From the NCBI GenBank assembly GCA_030602265.1, contig JAUWAB010000017.1:1-63025 (forward strand): a DNA stretch of 63,025 nt. The letters are read 5' to 3'. Below the pieces are notes generated by a model. It did not search any database and was not told the origin of the DNA. It worked only from the letters and a program-made list of their open reading frames with translations. A program made the position numbers and the translations under genes. This document shows positions 8,682 through 18,204 of the stretch, piece by piece (position 1 is the stretch's first letter; each line of letters opens with the position of its first letter). Origin of the DNA: Prolixibacteraceae bacterium. GTDB taxonomy: Bacteria > Bacteroidota > Bacteroidia > Bacteroidales > Prolixibacteraceae.

Positions 8682-10523
8682 ATGACAATGCTTAGAAAAA
8701 TATTGATATTCACAGGATTAATTCTGATCGTACTGGCAGTTTCGGCCGAAGATCCGCGGCTGGAAATGTCCGCGCCCAATGCAGTTTCCGTTGGGGACCA
8801 GTTCAGGCTGACCTTCAGTGTGAATGCCCGTGGGGAAAACCTTAAACTGCCCGACCTCAGCAGCTTTGACGTGCTGATGGGGCCGAGCACCTCCTCTTCC
8901 ACCAGCATACAGATGATCAACGGAAGGACCTCCCAAAGCCAGACCTTTTCCTACACCTACATACTCAGGGCAAAGGAACAGGGTACCTTCAATATCCGTC
9001 CGGGATCCATCGAAGTCGAAGGCAGGGTAATCCAATCCAATCCGCTTACCATTCAGGTGGTGACCGGCAGGCCGCAGCAATCACAGCAATCACAGCAGCC
9101 GCAGCAACAGGGCGACAGCCAGGTACAGTCTGAAACCCAATCGGGAACCATCAGCAGGGAGGACCTGTTCCTCAGACTTGAACTGAATAAGCGAAATGTC
9201 TATAAGGGAGAACAAATCATTGCCACGGTAAAGCTGTATGCAAATCCAAACCTGCCCCTGACCGGTTTCGAAGAAGTCACCCTGCCCACCTATGAAGGAT
9301 TCTTTACCCAGGATATCGATATCCCCCAACAGATCAACTTCACCCGCGAAGTATACAACGACAAGATATACCAGGTCGGGGTACTCAAAAAAACGGTGCT
9401 TTTTCCACAGCAATCCGGAAATATTACCATACGGCCGTTCAACATCACGGTATTGGTACAACAGCGGGTCAGACAACGCAGTTTCTTCGATGATTTTTTC
9501 AGCGGACTGCAGACTGCGCGGGCTAAGCTGACCTCAGATCCTGTTACCCTAAGTATCAGGGATTTACCTGCTGCGCCTGCAGACTACTACGGAGGGGTTG
9601 GTAATTTTACCATCAGTTCTGAAATCAGTGACACAGAGGTCACCACGAACGACGCAGTAACGCTGAAGTTAACCATCAACGGAACCGGAAACCTTCGCCT
9701 TCTGCAAACGCCCAAACTCGAATTGGCGTCCGATTTCGACCTTTACGACCCCAGGACCACCGACAATATCCGGGTTAGCGACGGAGGCATGAGCGGGAGC
9801 CGGACCGTGGAATACCTTTTTCAGCCGAGATTCGAGGGAAATTATACCATCCCTTCCATACATTTTGCCTTTTTCAATCCGGCCACCGGCCAATATGAAA
9901 GGCGTTCGACACCGGAATATTCCCTGCAGGTAAGCAAAGGTGACGAAGACCGCTCATCTTCAGGAGTAATGCGGACCGTTCGCCGGCAGGACCTCCAGCT
10001 GATCGGTCAGGATATCCGTTTTATCTGGCAAAAGCCGGTGCCATTGAGGGTTGCCGGACAGACCTTCTTCGGAAGCAACCTGTTCTATGGACTCTATTTA
10101 GCCGGAATTCTGGGTTTCCTGATATTCTTCCTGGTTTACCGCAAGAAATTGCGGGAAAATGCCAACGTTGCCCTGGTGCGCAATAAAAAAGCCAACCGGG
10201 TGGCAAGGCGTCACCTTCGGGTTGCGGCCGCAAACCTGAAAACCAATCAGGAAAATGCCTTCTACGAGTCGGTACTGAAAGCTTTCTGGGGATATCTCAG
10301 CGATAAGTTAGGAATACCCGTCGCCAATTTGAAGCGGGAAACCGCCATTGAAGGACTCAGGAAATATGAAGTGGAAGAAACCCTGATCAATGAACTCCTG
10401 TCGGTTGTAGACCAGTGCGAATTCGCCAGGTTTGCCCCCTCTGGCGGTAACCAGGCCATGCAGGATGTCTATCATTCTGCCGAAAAAGTGATCAGCAAAA
10501 TGGAAAAACAAATCAAAAGGTAA
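8682..10523 (+). CDS. batD: BatD, oxygen-tolerance family membrane protein
   Basis: 613 residues, as expected for BatD. There is a signal peptide (ILIFTGLILIVLAVSAED), a large periplasmic region of repeated beta domains with FSYTYILRAKEQGTF, KTVLFPQQSG and VEYLFQPRFEGNYTIPSI, one membrane helix near 462-482 (GLYLAGILGFLIFFLVYR), and a cytoplasmic tail resembling that of the DUF4381-like protein of this operon (ALWGYLSDKLGIP.. type). A Ser/Gln-rich linker lies around residues 130-155. BatD is thought to scaffold the Bat complex in the periplasm. Confidence 0.92.
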   Translation: MTMLRKILIFTGLILIVLAVSAEDPRLEMSAPNAVSVGDQFRLTFSVNARGENLKLPDLSSFDVLMGPSTSSSTSIQMINGRTSQSQTFSYTYILRAKEQGTFNIRPGSIEVEGRVIQSNPLTIQVVTGRPQQSQQSQQPQQQGDSQVQSETQSGTISREDLFLRLELNKRNVYKGEQIIATVKLYANPNLPLTGFEEVTLPTYEGFFTQDIDIPQQINFTREVYNDKIYQVGVLKKTVLFPQQSGNITIRPFNITVLVQQRVRQRSFFDDFFSGLQTARAKLTSDPVTLSIRDLPAAPADYYGGVGNFTISSEISDTEVTTNDAVTLKLTINGTGNLRLLQTPKLELASDFDLYDPRTTDNIRVSDGGMSGSRTVEYLFQPRFEGNYTIPSIHFAFFNPATGQYERRSTPEYSLQVSKGDEDRSSSGVMRTVRRQDLQLIGQDIRFIWQKPVPLRVAGQTFFGSNLFYGLYLAGILGFLIFFLVYRKKLRENANVALVRNKKANRVARRHLRVAAANLKTNQENAFYESVLKAFWGYLSDKLGIPVANLKRETAIEGLRKYEVEETLINELLSVVDQCEFARFAPSGGNQAMQDVYHSAEKVISKMEKQIKR

Positions 10524-10528
10524 TCATC

Positions 10529-11341
10529 ATGAAACGGCATATTCTCATTCTTTTGTTCATTTTACCGCTTTTCCTGAAAGCTCAGGAAAATCTGACCCTG
10601 GAAGTTCCGCAACCTCCTGTTGATTATTCACAACCTGCAGACCTGAAGCCGGAAGAAATGCTCGAACAGGCCAACCAACTCTATATCAACCAGGAATACC
10701 AGAAGGCCGCCGGACTATATGAGCAGATCCTAAGTTCCGGAAAAACCTCGGTACAGGTTTATTTTAACCTTGGTAACGCCTATTACAAGTTAAACGATCC
10801 GGCAAGGGCGCTGCTGAATTTCGAGAGGGCAAAACTCCTTGCCCCCGCAAACGAGGATATCGATTTCAATATAAGGATTGCCAGTCAGTTCATTGTTGAT
10901 AATATTACTGCCCTGCCGCAGCCATTCTTCCTGCGCTGGAGGAGTTCCGTCGTCAATATGGCATCCGCCGACACATGGGCCAGACTGAGCATCATCACTT
11001 TCCTTGTATTCCTCGTTCTGGCCGGGATGTTTTTCTTTTCAAGGTACAGCTGGGTTAAGCGGACTACCTTCTGGACAGGGCTTTTCCTGCTGGTCTTCTC
11101 AGCTTTCAGCTTCTCTTTCGCCAATCGCCAGAAAAAAGCGCTCAACGAAAGAAAATATGCCATCATTTTTTGTCCGCGGGTTACCGTGAAAAGCTCACCT
11201 TCGTCATCCGGCACCGACCTGTTTCTCATCCATGAAGGATTGAAAGTTGAAATCACCGATAGCCTCAACAATTGGAAAGAAATCAGGATTCCCGACGGGA
11301 ACAAGGGCTGGATGCCTGATTCATGTGCCGTCAGGATCTGA
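10529..11341 (+). CDS. batE: BatE, TPR and SH3-like membrane protein
   Basis: The last gene of the bat cluster, 5 nt after batD. Its 270 residues hold a signal peptide (LILLFILPLFLKAQ), a TPR region (about 45-125; VYFNLGNAYYKLNDPARALL), two membrane helices (about 150-170 and 178-195), and a C-terminal bacterial SH3-type domain (VTVKSSPSSSGTDLFLIHEG through GWM). SH3-like domains of this kind often bind peptidoglycan or peptides, which would place the complex at the cell wall. Together with BatC it supplies the TPR partners of BatA and BatB. Confidence 0.9.
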   Translation: MKRHILILLFILPLFLKAQENLTLEVPQPPVDYSQPADLKPEEMLEQANQLYINQEYQKAAGLYEQILSSGKTSVQVYFNLGNAYYKLNDPARALLNFERAKLLAPANEDIDFNIRIASQFIVDNITALPQPFFLRWRSSVVNMASADTWARLSIITFLVFLVLAGMFFFSRYSWVKRTTFWTGLFLLVFSAFSFSFANRQKKALNERKYAIIFCPRVTVKSSPSSSGTDLFLIHEGLKVEITDSLNNWKEIRIPDGNKGWMPDSCAVRI

Positions 11342-11514
11342 TCCAGACTTATTTTTAAGATTTTTGGCTGAATTTCCGGGTATCTGAAGCGTGTCCGGGT
11401 ACATTTTAAAATTCAATAGCAGACTACTCATTTGTTCCAATTTTCGAACAACAAGAAACAATGTTTAATCCGCTTATCCGCAATTCCGGTTAAGATTCCA
11501 TTTTTTAAGTCCTT

Positions 11515-11549
11515 TTTGTCTTTTTATCATGAAACATAAGTTAACTTTG
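11515..11549 (+). promoter_or_regulatory. Promoter of fabI
   Basis: A -33 element TTTG (11515-11518) and a perfect -7 element TAACTTTG (11542-11549), with a 23-nt spacer, match the Bacteroidota primary sigma pattern. They lie about 30 nt before the fabI ATG. No terminator is visible between batE and here. Confidence 0.6.
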
Positions 11550-11578
11550 CACGTCAAAATACTTAAGAAGATAAAAAA

Positions 11579-12451
11579 ATGTCACATCAACTGCTTAAAG
11601 GAAAAAAAGGGATCATATTTGGTGCACTGAATGCCGACTCCATTGCCTGGAAAGTTGCAGAAAGAGCTTATGAAGAAGGCGCCACATTCACGCTTACCAA
11701 TACCGCTGTAGCCCTGCGTATGGGCGATACCGCCAAATTGGCGGAGAAATGCAACACCGTGGCCATCGAGGCTGATGCCACCAAAACAGAGGATTTAAAG
11801 GTACTCTTCGAAAAATCGATGGAACACCTTGGCGGAAAAGTCGATTTTGTGCTCCACTCCATCGGTATGTCTCCCAACGTCAGAAAAGGCAGGCATTACA
11901 GCGACCTTGACTACAACATGCTGGAAAAGACGCTTGATATTTCGGCGGTCTCCTTCCATAAAGTACTCCAGGTAGCCAGGAAACTGGATGCCATCAACGA
12001 ATGGGGATCCGTGGTTGCCCTGAGTTACGTGGCTGCCCAGCGTACCTTCTATGGGTACAACGACATGGCCGACGCCAAGGCACTGCTGGAATCCATAGCC
12101 CGCAGCTTCGGTTACATTTATGGCCGCGAACGGCGGGTCAGGATCAATACCATTTCACAGTCACCGACCATCACCACCGCCGGAAGCGGTGTAAAAGGCT
12201 TCGACAGACTGCTGGACTTCGCCGACCGCATGTCACCGCTTGGAAATGCCACCGGCGACGAGTGTGCAGACTATTGCATTACCCTGTTCTCCGACCTGAC
12301 CAGAAAGATCACCATGCAGAACCTGTTCCACGACGGAGGATTCTCCAGTATGGGCATGAGTCTCAAGGCACTGACCCAATATGAAAAAGGATTAGGCTGC
12401 GACTGCGACTGCGGGGAAGACCACGATCCGGAGGATCATCGCTATGATTAA
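11579..12451 (+). CDS. fabI: Enoyl-ACP reductase FabI with unusual Cys/His tail
   Basis: NADH-dependent enoyl-[acyl-carrier-protein] reductase, the last reductive step of each fatty-acid elongation round, cytoplasmic. Key features in 290 residues: the nucleotide-binding GALNADSIAW (15-24), LHSIGMSPN (92-100), the catalytic Tyr160-x6-Lys167 (YNDMADAK), and HDGGFSSMGMS before the C-terminus. The core closely follows the Bacteroidota FabI pattern. The last 17 residues, from Cys274, are CDCDCGEDHDPEDHRYD, with three Cys and two His, where related proteins end in a plain polar tail. The gene has its own promoter. Confidence 0.95.
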   Translation: MSHQLLKGKKGIIFGALNADSIAWKVAERAYEEGATFTLTNTAVALRMGDTAKLAEKCNTVAIEADATKTEDLKVLFEKSMEHLGGKVDFVLHSIGMSPNVRKGRHYSDLDYNMLEKTLDISAVSFHKVLQVARKLDAINEWGSVVALSYVAAQRTFYGYNDMADAKALLESIARSFGYIYGRERRVRINTISQSPTITTAGSGVKGFDRLLDFADRMSPLGNATGDECADYCITLFSDLTRKITMQNLFHDGGFSSMGMSLKALTQYEKGLGCDCDCGEDHDPEDHRYD

Positions 12452-12525
12452 TTTTTAAAAAAAATTGAGGGATTTTAAAACATTTTAAACCCTCTCATCC
12501 TTAATTTTGCAGAAAAACTGTAGCT

Positions 12526-13194
12526 ATGAGATACCTTTCGATTTTCATTGCAGCAGTATTTCTTCAACTTGCTGCGTCTGCACAAAACCAACGGGAGAAT
12601 TCCAAATCACCCGATGAGGAGATCCGGGTAAACCGTGAATATGATGAACGGGGCAATCTTTTGCGGTACGATTCATCCTATATTTTCCGGTGGCATAACG
12701 ATACTACATTCCAGTTCCCTGACTTTGGGGGCTGGAATGATATTTTTAACCGGCAATCGCCCTTCCTGGATTTATTTCAGGGAACCTTTCCTTCAGACAG
12801 CCTCTGGTCAGGTATGCCCCTGTTCCGGGATCTGCCCGGCCGGTTCTTCGATAGCCCGGAATGGTTCGGTGCATTCAGCTTTCCGGATTCATCCTTATTC
12901 CAGAATTTTTCTTTCCAATGGGACTCTACCCTTTTCATTGGCCCCGACTCCACCTTTATACTTCCCCCTGGTTTTATTATGCCCAATATGAACAGCCTCC
13001 GTGACCTGCTCAAAGATTTTGGGGAATTTCCTGATGAATTTGCACCTTTTTTCGGGCATCCTGATCGCCGGTTCGACCGCTTCTCAGACGAAAAAATCAT
13101 GCAGGAATGGCAGGAGCTCATGGAAAAACACAAACGGGAGATGGATGAATTGTACCGGAAATGGGAGAAGAGTGAAAAACAACAGATTTATTAG
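12526..13194 (+). CDS. Secreted protein of unknown function
   Basis: 222 residues with a clear signal peptide (LSIFIAAVFLQLAASAQN). The mature part is rich in Phe, Asp, Pro and Ser, with repeated patterns such as FPDFGGW, PFLDLF, FRDLPGRFF and FPDSSLFQNF. It ends in a charged helix likely to form a coiled coil (EEWQELMEKHKREMDELYRKWEK-like, about 185-218). I recognise no family. A TAATTTTG -7 element at 12502-12509 suggests its own promoter. The next gene starts 9 nt after the stop, so the two may be cotranscribed. Confidence 0.7.
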   Translation: MRYLSIFIAAVFLQLAASAQNQRENSKSPDEEIRVNREYDERGNLLRYDSSYIFRWHNDTTFQFPDFGGWNDIFNRQSPFLDLFQGTFPSDSLWSGMPLFRDLPGRFFDSPEWFGAFSFPDSSLFQNFSFQWDSTLFIGPDSTFILPPGFIMPNMNSLRDLLKDFGEFPDEFAPFFGHPDRRFDRFSDEKIMQEWQELMEKHKREMDELYRKWEKSEKQQIY

Positions 13195-13202
13195 TTGGTA
13201 TA

Positions 13203-13949
13203 ATGTGTTACAATATCGCTTTCCTGACCAAAAGGCTGGAGAAATATGCCGAACGCTATAAAGACACCCAGCCTCCCGGGTTTCTGGCGGCCATTCAGGA
13301 TAAACCGGATCTTCCGCAGTACTATTTTGCGAGCGGCTTCGATTTCCCCGTACTTCCGCTAATTACCGGCACTGGAATTAACTTCTCATCATGGGGATTG
13401 ATCCCCAATTGGGCAAAAGACCATGAGAACGCGGCGCAAATCCGGACAAAAACCCATAATGCCGTCGGGGAAACCGTCTTTGAAAAACCTTCCTTCAGAA
13501 AAAGCATTGTATCTCAGCGCTGCCTGCTGGGAATAAACGGCTTCTATGAATGGAGACAGTTCAACAAATCGAAATACCCTTACCTGGTGACGGTAAAAAG
13601 CAGTGAAATCTTTTCATTAGGTTGCATTTACGACCTCTGGACCGACCGAAATACCGGTGAGTTGTTCCACACCTTCAGTGTGCTGACCACTCCCGCAAAC
13701 CCTCTGATGGAAACCATCCACAACACGAAGAAAAGGATGCCGCTGATTATCAGCAGGGAAAATGAAAAATCATGGATCTCGTCAGGACTTTCCATGCAGG
13801 AAGTCAGGGAGCTGATAAGGCCTTACGATGAAGCGGACATGGAGGCCTACACCATTTCCATGGCGGTCAATCAGGTGCGCAACAACCGTAATGTCCCGGA
13901 AATCATGAAACCGGTCAACTACCCGGAACTGACATTTTTTGGCACCTGA
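13203..13949 (+). CDS. SRAP/HMCES-type abasic-site shielding protein
   Basis: SOS-response-associated peptidase (SRAP) family, 248 residues (YedK of E. coli, HMCES of animals). These proteins use Cys2 to form a thiazolidine crosslink with abasic sites in single-stranded DNA, protecting them during replication. Visible signature: MCYNIA with Cys2, the GFYEW motif carrying the conserved Glu, FSVLTTPAN, and the H..KKRMPLII loop with its His. The start at 13203 is required because Cys2 must follow the initiator Met. The cytoplasmic DNA-repair role is inferred from the family. Confidence 0.9.
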   Translation: MCYNIAFLTKRLEKYAERYKDTQPPGFLAAIQDKPDLPQYYFASGFDFPVLPLITGTGINFSSWGLIPNWAKDHENAAQIRTKTHNAVGETVFEKPSFRKSIVSQRCLLGINGFYEWRQFNKSKYPYLVTVKSSEIFSLGCIYDLWTDRNTGELFHTFSVLTTPANPLMETIHNTKKRMPLIISRENEKSWISSGLSMQEVRELIRPYDEADMEAYTISMAVNQVRNNRNVPEIMKPVNYPELTFFGT

Positions 13950-13955
13950 TCCCGA

Positions 13956-14381
13956 TCAGGACTTACCTTCAAGGGTGAGAATTTTCTTCTGAATTTCGGC
14001 CATGCGGGCCTCCTTGTTAAGGGAATAGGTATCGGATTCCTGCAACAGGAATTCCAGTAAAAGCTTCGACTTTTTATAATAACCAAGGCTCTCGTTCAAT
14101 TTTCCTGAATGATATCCTAATTCGGCCTCTGCATAAAAAAGTTCACCTAATATCTCCAGATGACCGTGTGAATAATTATGTATTTCCATCAGTTCGCGGG
14201 TCAGATTCTCCCCGGGAATCCCCCTGAAAAAGGCTGCATCTTCCTTCAGAAATTCAAAATAAGCATTCTCAATCATCCGGGATACCTCCGGAAATTGATC
14301 CTTTTTGAGCATTTTAAGAATGGCTGCAATGAAATCACCCATCATTTCGATCATCCGCAGGATGTAATCACGCTGGTACAT
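13956..14381 (-). CDS. Small helical protein of unknown function
   Basis: A 141-residue, all-helical protein without signal peptide or membrane segment. It begins MYQRDYILRMIEMMGDFIAA and ends in TPR-like helices (HLEILGELFYAEAELGYHSG, LNESLGYYKKSKLLLEF). The N-terminus resembles short uncharacterised proteins that begin with a YQRDYILRxIE-type helix (possibly DUF6483); I am not certain of the family. It is convergent with the SRAP gene, separated by only 6 nt, and no terminator is visible between them. Confidence 0.65.
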   Translation of the reverse strand: MYQRDYILRMIEMMGDFIAAILKMLKKDQFPEVSRMIENAYFEFLKEDAAFFRGIPGENLTRELMEIHNYSHGHLEILGELFYAEAELGYHSGKLNESLGYYKKSKLLLEFLLQESDTYSLNKEARMAEIQKKILTLEGKS

Positions 14382-14497
14382 ATAATAATTGTAAATTAAA
14401 AACCCTGTATTACTTTCAAAATGAAAGACAATTCAAGAAATATTATTATTAATATTACACTTCAAAATTAACATACTTTTCAGTTAATTAAACAGAT

Positions 14498-16336
14498 ATG
14501 AATCAAATATTTATACAAGCTATCCTGTTTATTGGCCTGTTTATGCCCGTTTCAGGAGCAAGGGCGCAGTCGTCCACAGGAGATTGGAAATACCGGAATT
14601 TCCAGGAGGTACAATCCAATCTGAAGACCCTCCAGTCTGCAAACCCTGCCGTGGTTGCCCTGCACAAAATCGCAGTATCGCCTGGCGGAAAAGAAGTTAC
14701 CGTTATCGAAATCGGCCGGGACCAATCCGATGGTCCAGCCATCTTTGTTGGTGCCAATTTTGACGGGATTACCCCGCTGGCTACCGAGGGGGCTCTTCAT
14801 CTGGCCCGATACCTGATGGATAACCCGGAATTCCGGACCAATGTCCGTTGGTATATCCTGCCTTACGGTAACCCTGATGCAGCCGTCAATTTTTTCGCAA
14901 AGCCACGTTTACAAAGCAGGCTTAACGCCATGGAGGTCAACCTGGATACCGATGACCAGGCCAACGAGGATGGATATGAGGACCTCAACGGAGACGGTTT
15001 CATCACCATGATGCGGAAAAAAGCCCCGGATGGTGAGTACCGGATCTCGGACGAAGACCCCCGGCTGCTGGTGAAAGCCGATCCGGCGAAAAGTGAGAAG
15101 GGTATCTATAAGTTATATACTGAAGGAATCGATAACGACGGTGACGGCCTGTACAATGAAGATGAACCGGGCGGCGTCAATCCGGGGATCAATTTTCCGC
15201 ATGAATTCAGGCATTTTGTCAAAGAGGCCGGTTTGTATCCGGGCCAGGCCCCCGAAACTTATGGCGTGATGAAGTTCATTTATGATCATCCGGAGATTGC
15301 CATGACCATAACTTTTGGTGAGTCCAACCTGCTGATGGACCTTCCGCAGGAGGGAAAATCCGATTTTGACCCCACACGGATCAGAATTCCGGAGCGTCTG
15401 GCCAGGCAAACCGGATTATCACCTGCCCAGACCTACACCATGGAACAACTGATCCAGGCCTTGTCGGCCCGTTTCCCGGATGCTGAAGTCACAGAAAACA
15501 TGGTTTTAGGACAACTTTCCACTGGTCCGGAAAGAAGTTTCCGGAAGAACGACCTGGTATTTTATGAGTCGCTCTCCAAATCATACAAGGAAGCCCTGAA
15601 AAATGCCGGTCTGCCGGTTAGCCTGATGGCGCCCGAAAAACCAGCGAACGGATCGTTTGAACTCTGGAGCTATTTCCATTTAGGGGTACCTTCTGTAGCA
15701 CTTAGTCTCTGGGAGCCTGAAATACAGAAAGATACCACTACAGCCGCCGCTCCTTCCTCAGCACCAGTGCGTCCGGGCAGTGCCAGTCAGGAGAAAAAGC
15801 CATCGGCAGAAAAGCAATTGCTCGATTATTTTAACCGGAAAGGGATCGACGGATTTGCCGGCTGGCAATCCTTTATGCACCCCCAATTAGGAGAAGTGGA
15901 GATAGGCGGATTCATTCCCTTTTCTGCCAATACGCCACCAGCCGGAGAAGCTGAAAAATGGCTGAAAGGACAAATCCCGTTCGTGGCCTCTCTGGCTCAT
16001 TCGATTCCCGATATCGGGATCACCGGAGAGGAGGTAACCGCATTAGGAGCCGGAGTTTACCGCGTGGAACTGTTCATAGAGAATAAAAGTACCCTTCCCT
16101 ATCCTACCGACATGGGACTCAGGAACCAGCAACCCGCACCTGTCATTCTGAGCCTCGACGGCAACGGCATCACCCTGATTGAAGGACAGGCCCGTACTCC
16201 GGTAACCGCCATTGGAGGCAATCAAACCAGTAAAGTCAGCTTTGTTGTGCATGCTGCTAAACCCGGTGACCTTAAAGCAAAACTGGAAAGTCCGGCGATC
16301 AGGAATCAAACCCGCTCCATTCGGATCGGCAACTGA
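14498..16336 (+). CDS. M14 carboxypeptidase-like protein lacking the zinc site
   Basis: 612 residues with a signal peptide (AILFIGLFMPVSGARAQ). It aligns along its length with the active-looking M14 zinc carboxypeptidase encoded next door and shares the calcium-loop-like GYEDLNGDG and GIDNDGDGLYNEDE motifs. The zinc ligands are gone: the paralogue's HGNE is DGIT here (Asp89, Thr92), the third-ligand His region reads TITFGESN, and the substrate-binding NRNWG reads GINFP. It is therefore probably a catalytically dead binding protein of the envelope. The paralogue's gene follows after 26 nt, so the two are likely cotranscribed. Confidence 0.8.
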   Translation: MNQIFIQAILFIGLFMPVSGARAQSSTGDWKYRNFQEVQSNLKTLQSANPAVVALHKIAVSPGGKEVTVIEIGRDQSDGPAIFVGANFDGITPLATEGALHLARYLMDNPEFRTNVRWYILPYGNPDAAVNFFAKPRLQSRLNAMEVNLDTDDQANEDGYEDLNGDGFITMMRKKAPDGEYRISDEDPRLLVKADPAKSEKGIYKLYTEGIDNDGDGLYNEDEPGGVNPGINFPHEFRHFVKEAGLYPGQAPETYGVMKFIYDHPEIAMTITFGESNLLMDLPQEGKSDFDPTRIRIPERLARQTGLSPAQTYTMEQLIQALSARFPDAEVTENMVLGQLSTGPERSFRKNDLVFYESLSKSYKEALKNAGLPVSLMAPEKPANGSFELWSYFHLGVPSVALSLWEPEIQKDTTTAAAPSSAPVRPGSASQEKKPSAEKQLLDYFNRKGIDGFAGWQSFMHPQLGEVEIGGFIPFSANTPPAGEAEKWLKGQIPFVASLAHSIPDIGITGEEVTALGAGVYRVELFIENKSTLPYPTDMGLRNQQPAPVILSLDGNGITLIEGQARTPVTAIGGNQTSKVSFVVHAAKPGDLKAKLESPAIRNQTRSIRIGN

Positions 16337-16362
16337 ACCATTTATTATACCACAAAATCCGT

Positions 16363-18081
16363 ATGACCATGATATCAAGGATACATTTAAAACTGGCCGT
16401 TTTGCTGGTACTGGCAGGCCTGCTGACCAACGCACAGAACAAGATACAGGTACCGCTGAGATTTGACTTTTACTATACCCTGGAGGAGATGAACCAGGCC
16501 CTGGAGGCCCTCCATAAAGCCTACCCGAAGCTTACCCGACTGGAATCTGCCGGGAAAAGTGAGGAAGGCCGCGACATTATGATACTGACCATACACAATC
16601 CCGACAAAGGTGCAGAACTGACCAAACCCGGGGTATATGTCGACGGCAACATCCACGGCAATGAGATCCAGGCTGGCGAGGTATGCCTGTATTATGCCAA
16701 TCTGCTGCTGACCAAATACGGAGAAAATGAGCGGATTACCCAACTTTTGGATAAAAATGTACATTATATCGTTCCCGTGGTTAATGTCGACGGCCGTGCA
16801 GCTTTTATGAGTGAAGCCAATACGCCCAGTACCAACCGGACCATCCGGATTCCGAAAGATGACGACCGCGACGGTTTATTTGACGAAGACGGCTACGAGG
16901 ACCTCGACGGCGACGGCAACATCTGCCAGATGCGGATCAGGGATCCGTTCGGCATGTACCGCAGCGATCCGGAAGACCCGAGGCTGATGGTCAGGGTGAA
17001 GCCCGGTGAGCAGGGCGAATGGACGCTGCTGGGCTATGAGGGGATCGACAACGACGGAGATGGCCGGGTGAACGAAGATGCCGAGGGCTATGTCGACCCC
17101 AACCGCAACTGGGGTTACCGGTGGTACCCGCGGTATGTTGAACGGGGAGCCGGTTATTACCCCTTTTCCGGAGTTGGACTGAAAGCATTGGCCGAATGGA
17201 TGTTGGCCAAACCGAACATCATCATGGTCTTTGCCTTTCACAATATGGGTGGGATGTGGCTTCGCGGCCCGGCCACCCAGGATGAATCACTCGACCCCAG
17301 GGATGTGGCCCTTTATGATTATCTGGGAGAGAATGCCGAAAAAATGACCCCCGGATACCGCTATATGCCCAGCTGGCAACTTTATCCCACCTTCGGTGAT
17401 TTCGGAGAGTTCACTTATAACCTGTTAGGGGCATACTCTTTTATTGGCGAACTATTTATGAGCAGTCAGGAAACCTACCGTAAAGATATCACCAAACCTC
17501 TCGAAGATCCCAACGCGACAGGCAGGGAGCGTTTGAAATTCAACGACCATCTGGGGCTTGGTGAAATGTACAAACCCTGGACCGCCTATAACCATCCGCA
17601 GTACGGTGAGATTGAGATCGGCGGTTGGGTGAAGATTTCCAGCAGGTTGCCGCAGCCGTTCATGTTGCCCGAGCTGGTCCACAGAAACGCAGCGGTTGTC
17701 ATGTTTGCCGCAGAGCAAACACCGGAAATCAGCATGGAAATATTTGAGGTGAAGGAAATTGGCAGAAACCTGAACCGTGTCAGGGTCAGGCTGAGCAACA
17801 ATAAAGCGATGCCTTCGATGACCGCCAATGCAGCCGGCATGAAGCTCTATCCCAGAGATATGCTGACAGTCTCCGGACTGAAAGTGGTGGCCGGGGGTAA
17901 GATTACCAACCTCCATTTCGACAGGGTTACCTACAAGGAGCATAAGCCGGAGCTGCAGTTCCTGACCGTTCCCGGGTTCGGCAAAGAAGAATATGAGTTC
18001 CTCATAGAGGGAAAAGGCACCCTTCAGATCGAATACACCTCCCGGAAAGCCGGAACTTTGAAGAAAAGCGTAAAACTCTGA
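16363..18081 (+). CDS. Secreted M14-family zinc carboxypeptidase
   Basis: 572 residues with a signal peptide (LAVLLVLAGLLTNAQ). It has the complete M14 site: HGNE (His98, Glu101), Arg248 in DPNRNW, the third zinc ligand His293 (FAFHNMGG) and a candidate catalytic Glu363 (FIGELF). Residues 165-245 contain three Asp-rich, EF-hand-like loops (DDDRDGLFDEDGYEDLDGDG and GIDNDGDGRVNED), probably binding calcium. A C-terminal beta-rich domain follows. Expected role: removal of C-terminal residues from peptides outside the inner membrane. It sits directly downstream of its zinc-less paralogue. Confidence 0.88.
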   Translation: MTMISRIHLKLAVLLVLAGLLTNAQNKIQVPLRFDFYYTLEEMNQALEALHKAYPKLTRLESAGKSEEGRDIMILTIHNPDKGAELTKPGVYVDGNIHGNEIQAGEVCLYYANLLLTKYGENERITQLLDKNVHYIVPVVNVDGRAAFMSEANTPSTNRTIRIPKDDDRDGLFDEDGYEDLDGDGNICQMRIRDPFGMYRSDPEDPRLMVRVKPGEQGEWTLLGYEGIDNDGDGRVNEDAEGYVDPNRNWGYRWYPRYVERGAGYYPFSGVGLKALAEWMLAKPNIIMVFAFHNMGGMWLRGPATQDESLDPRDVALYDYLGENAEKMTPGYRYMPSWQLYPTFGDFGEFTYNLLGAYSFIGELFMSSQETYRKDITKPLEDPNATGRERLKFNDHLGLGEMYKPWTAYNHPQYGEIEIGGWVKISSRLPQPFMLPELVHRNAAVVMFAAEQTPEISMEIFEVKEIGRNLNRVRVRLSNNKAMPSMTANAAGMKLYPRDMLTVSGLKVVAGGKITNLHFDRVTYKEHKPELQFLTVPGFGKEEYEFLIEGKGTLQIEYTSRKAGTLKKSVKL

Positions 18082-18097
18082 CCACCTACCCACCCCT

Positions 18098-18130
18098 ACC
18101 CCCGACAGGGTTTTGAACCCTGTCGGGGGT
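18098..18130. repeat. Perfect inverted repeat after the M14 pair
   Basis: A 13-bp perfect stem ACCCCCGACAGGG / CCCTGTCGGGGGT with a 7-nt loop. There is no T run on either side, so it resembles the short palindromic intergenic repeats common in Bacteroidota more than a classical terminator. It lies 17 nt after the stop, where it could still halt transcription or protect mRNA ends. Confidence 0.6.
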
Positions 18131-18204
18131 GAATAAAACAACCCGAATATATCCCACAGCATGCTAAAAAATCGAGCGAATTTGGCAATTGTTACAAATC
18201 CGAA

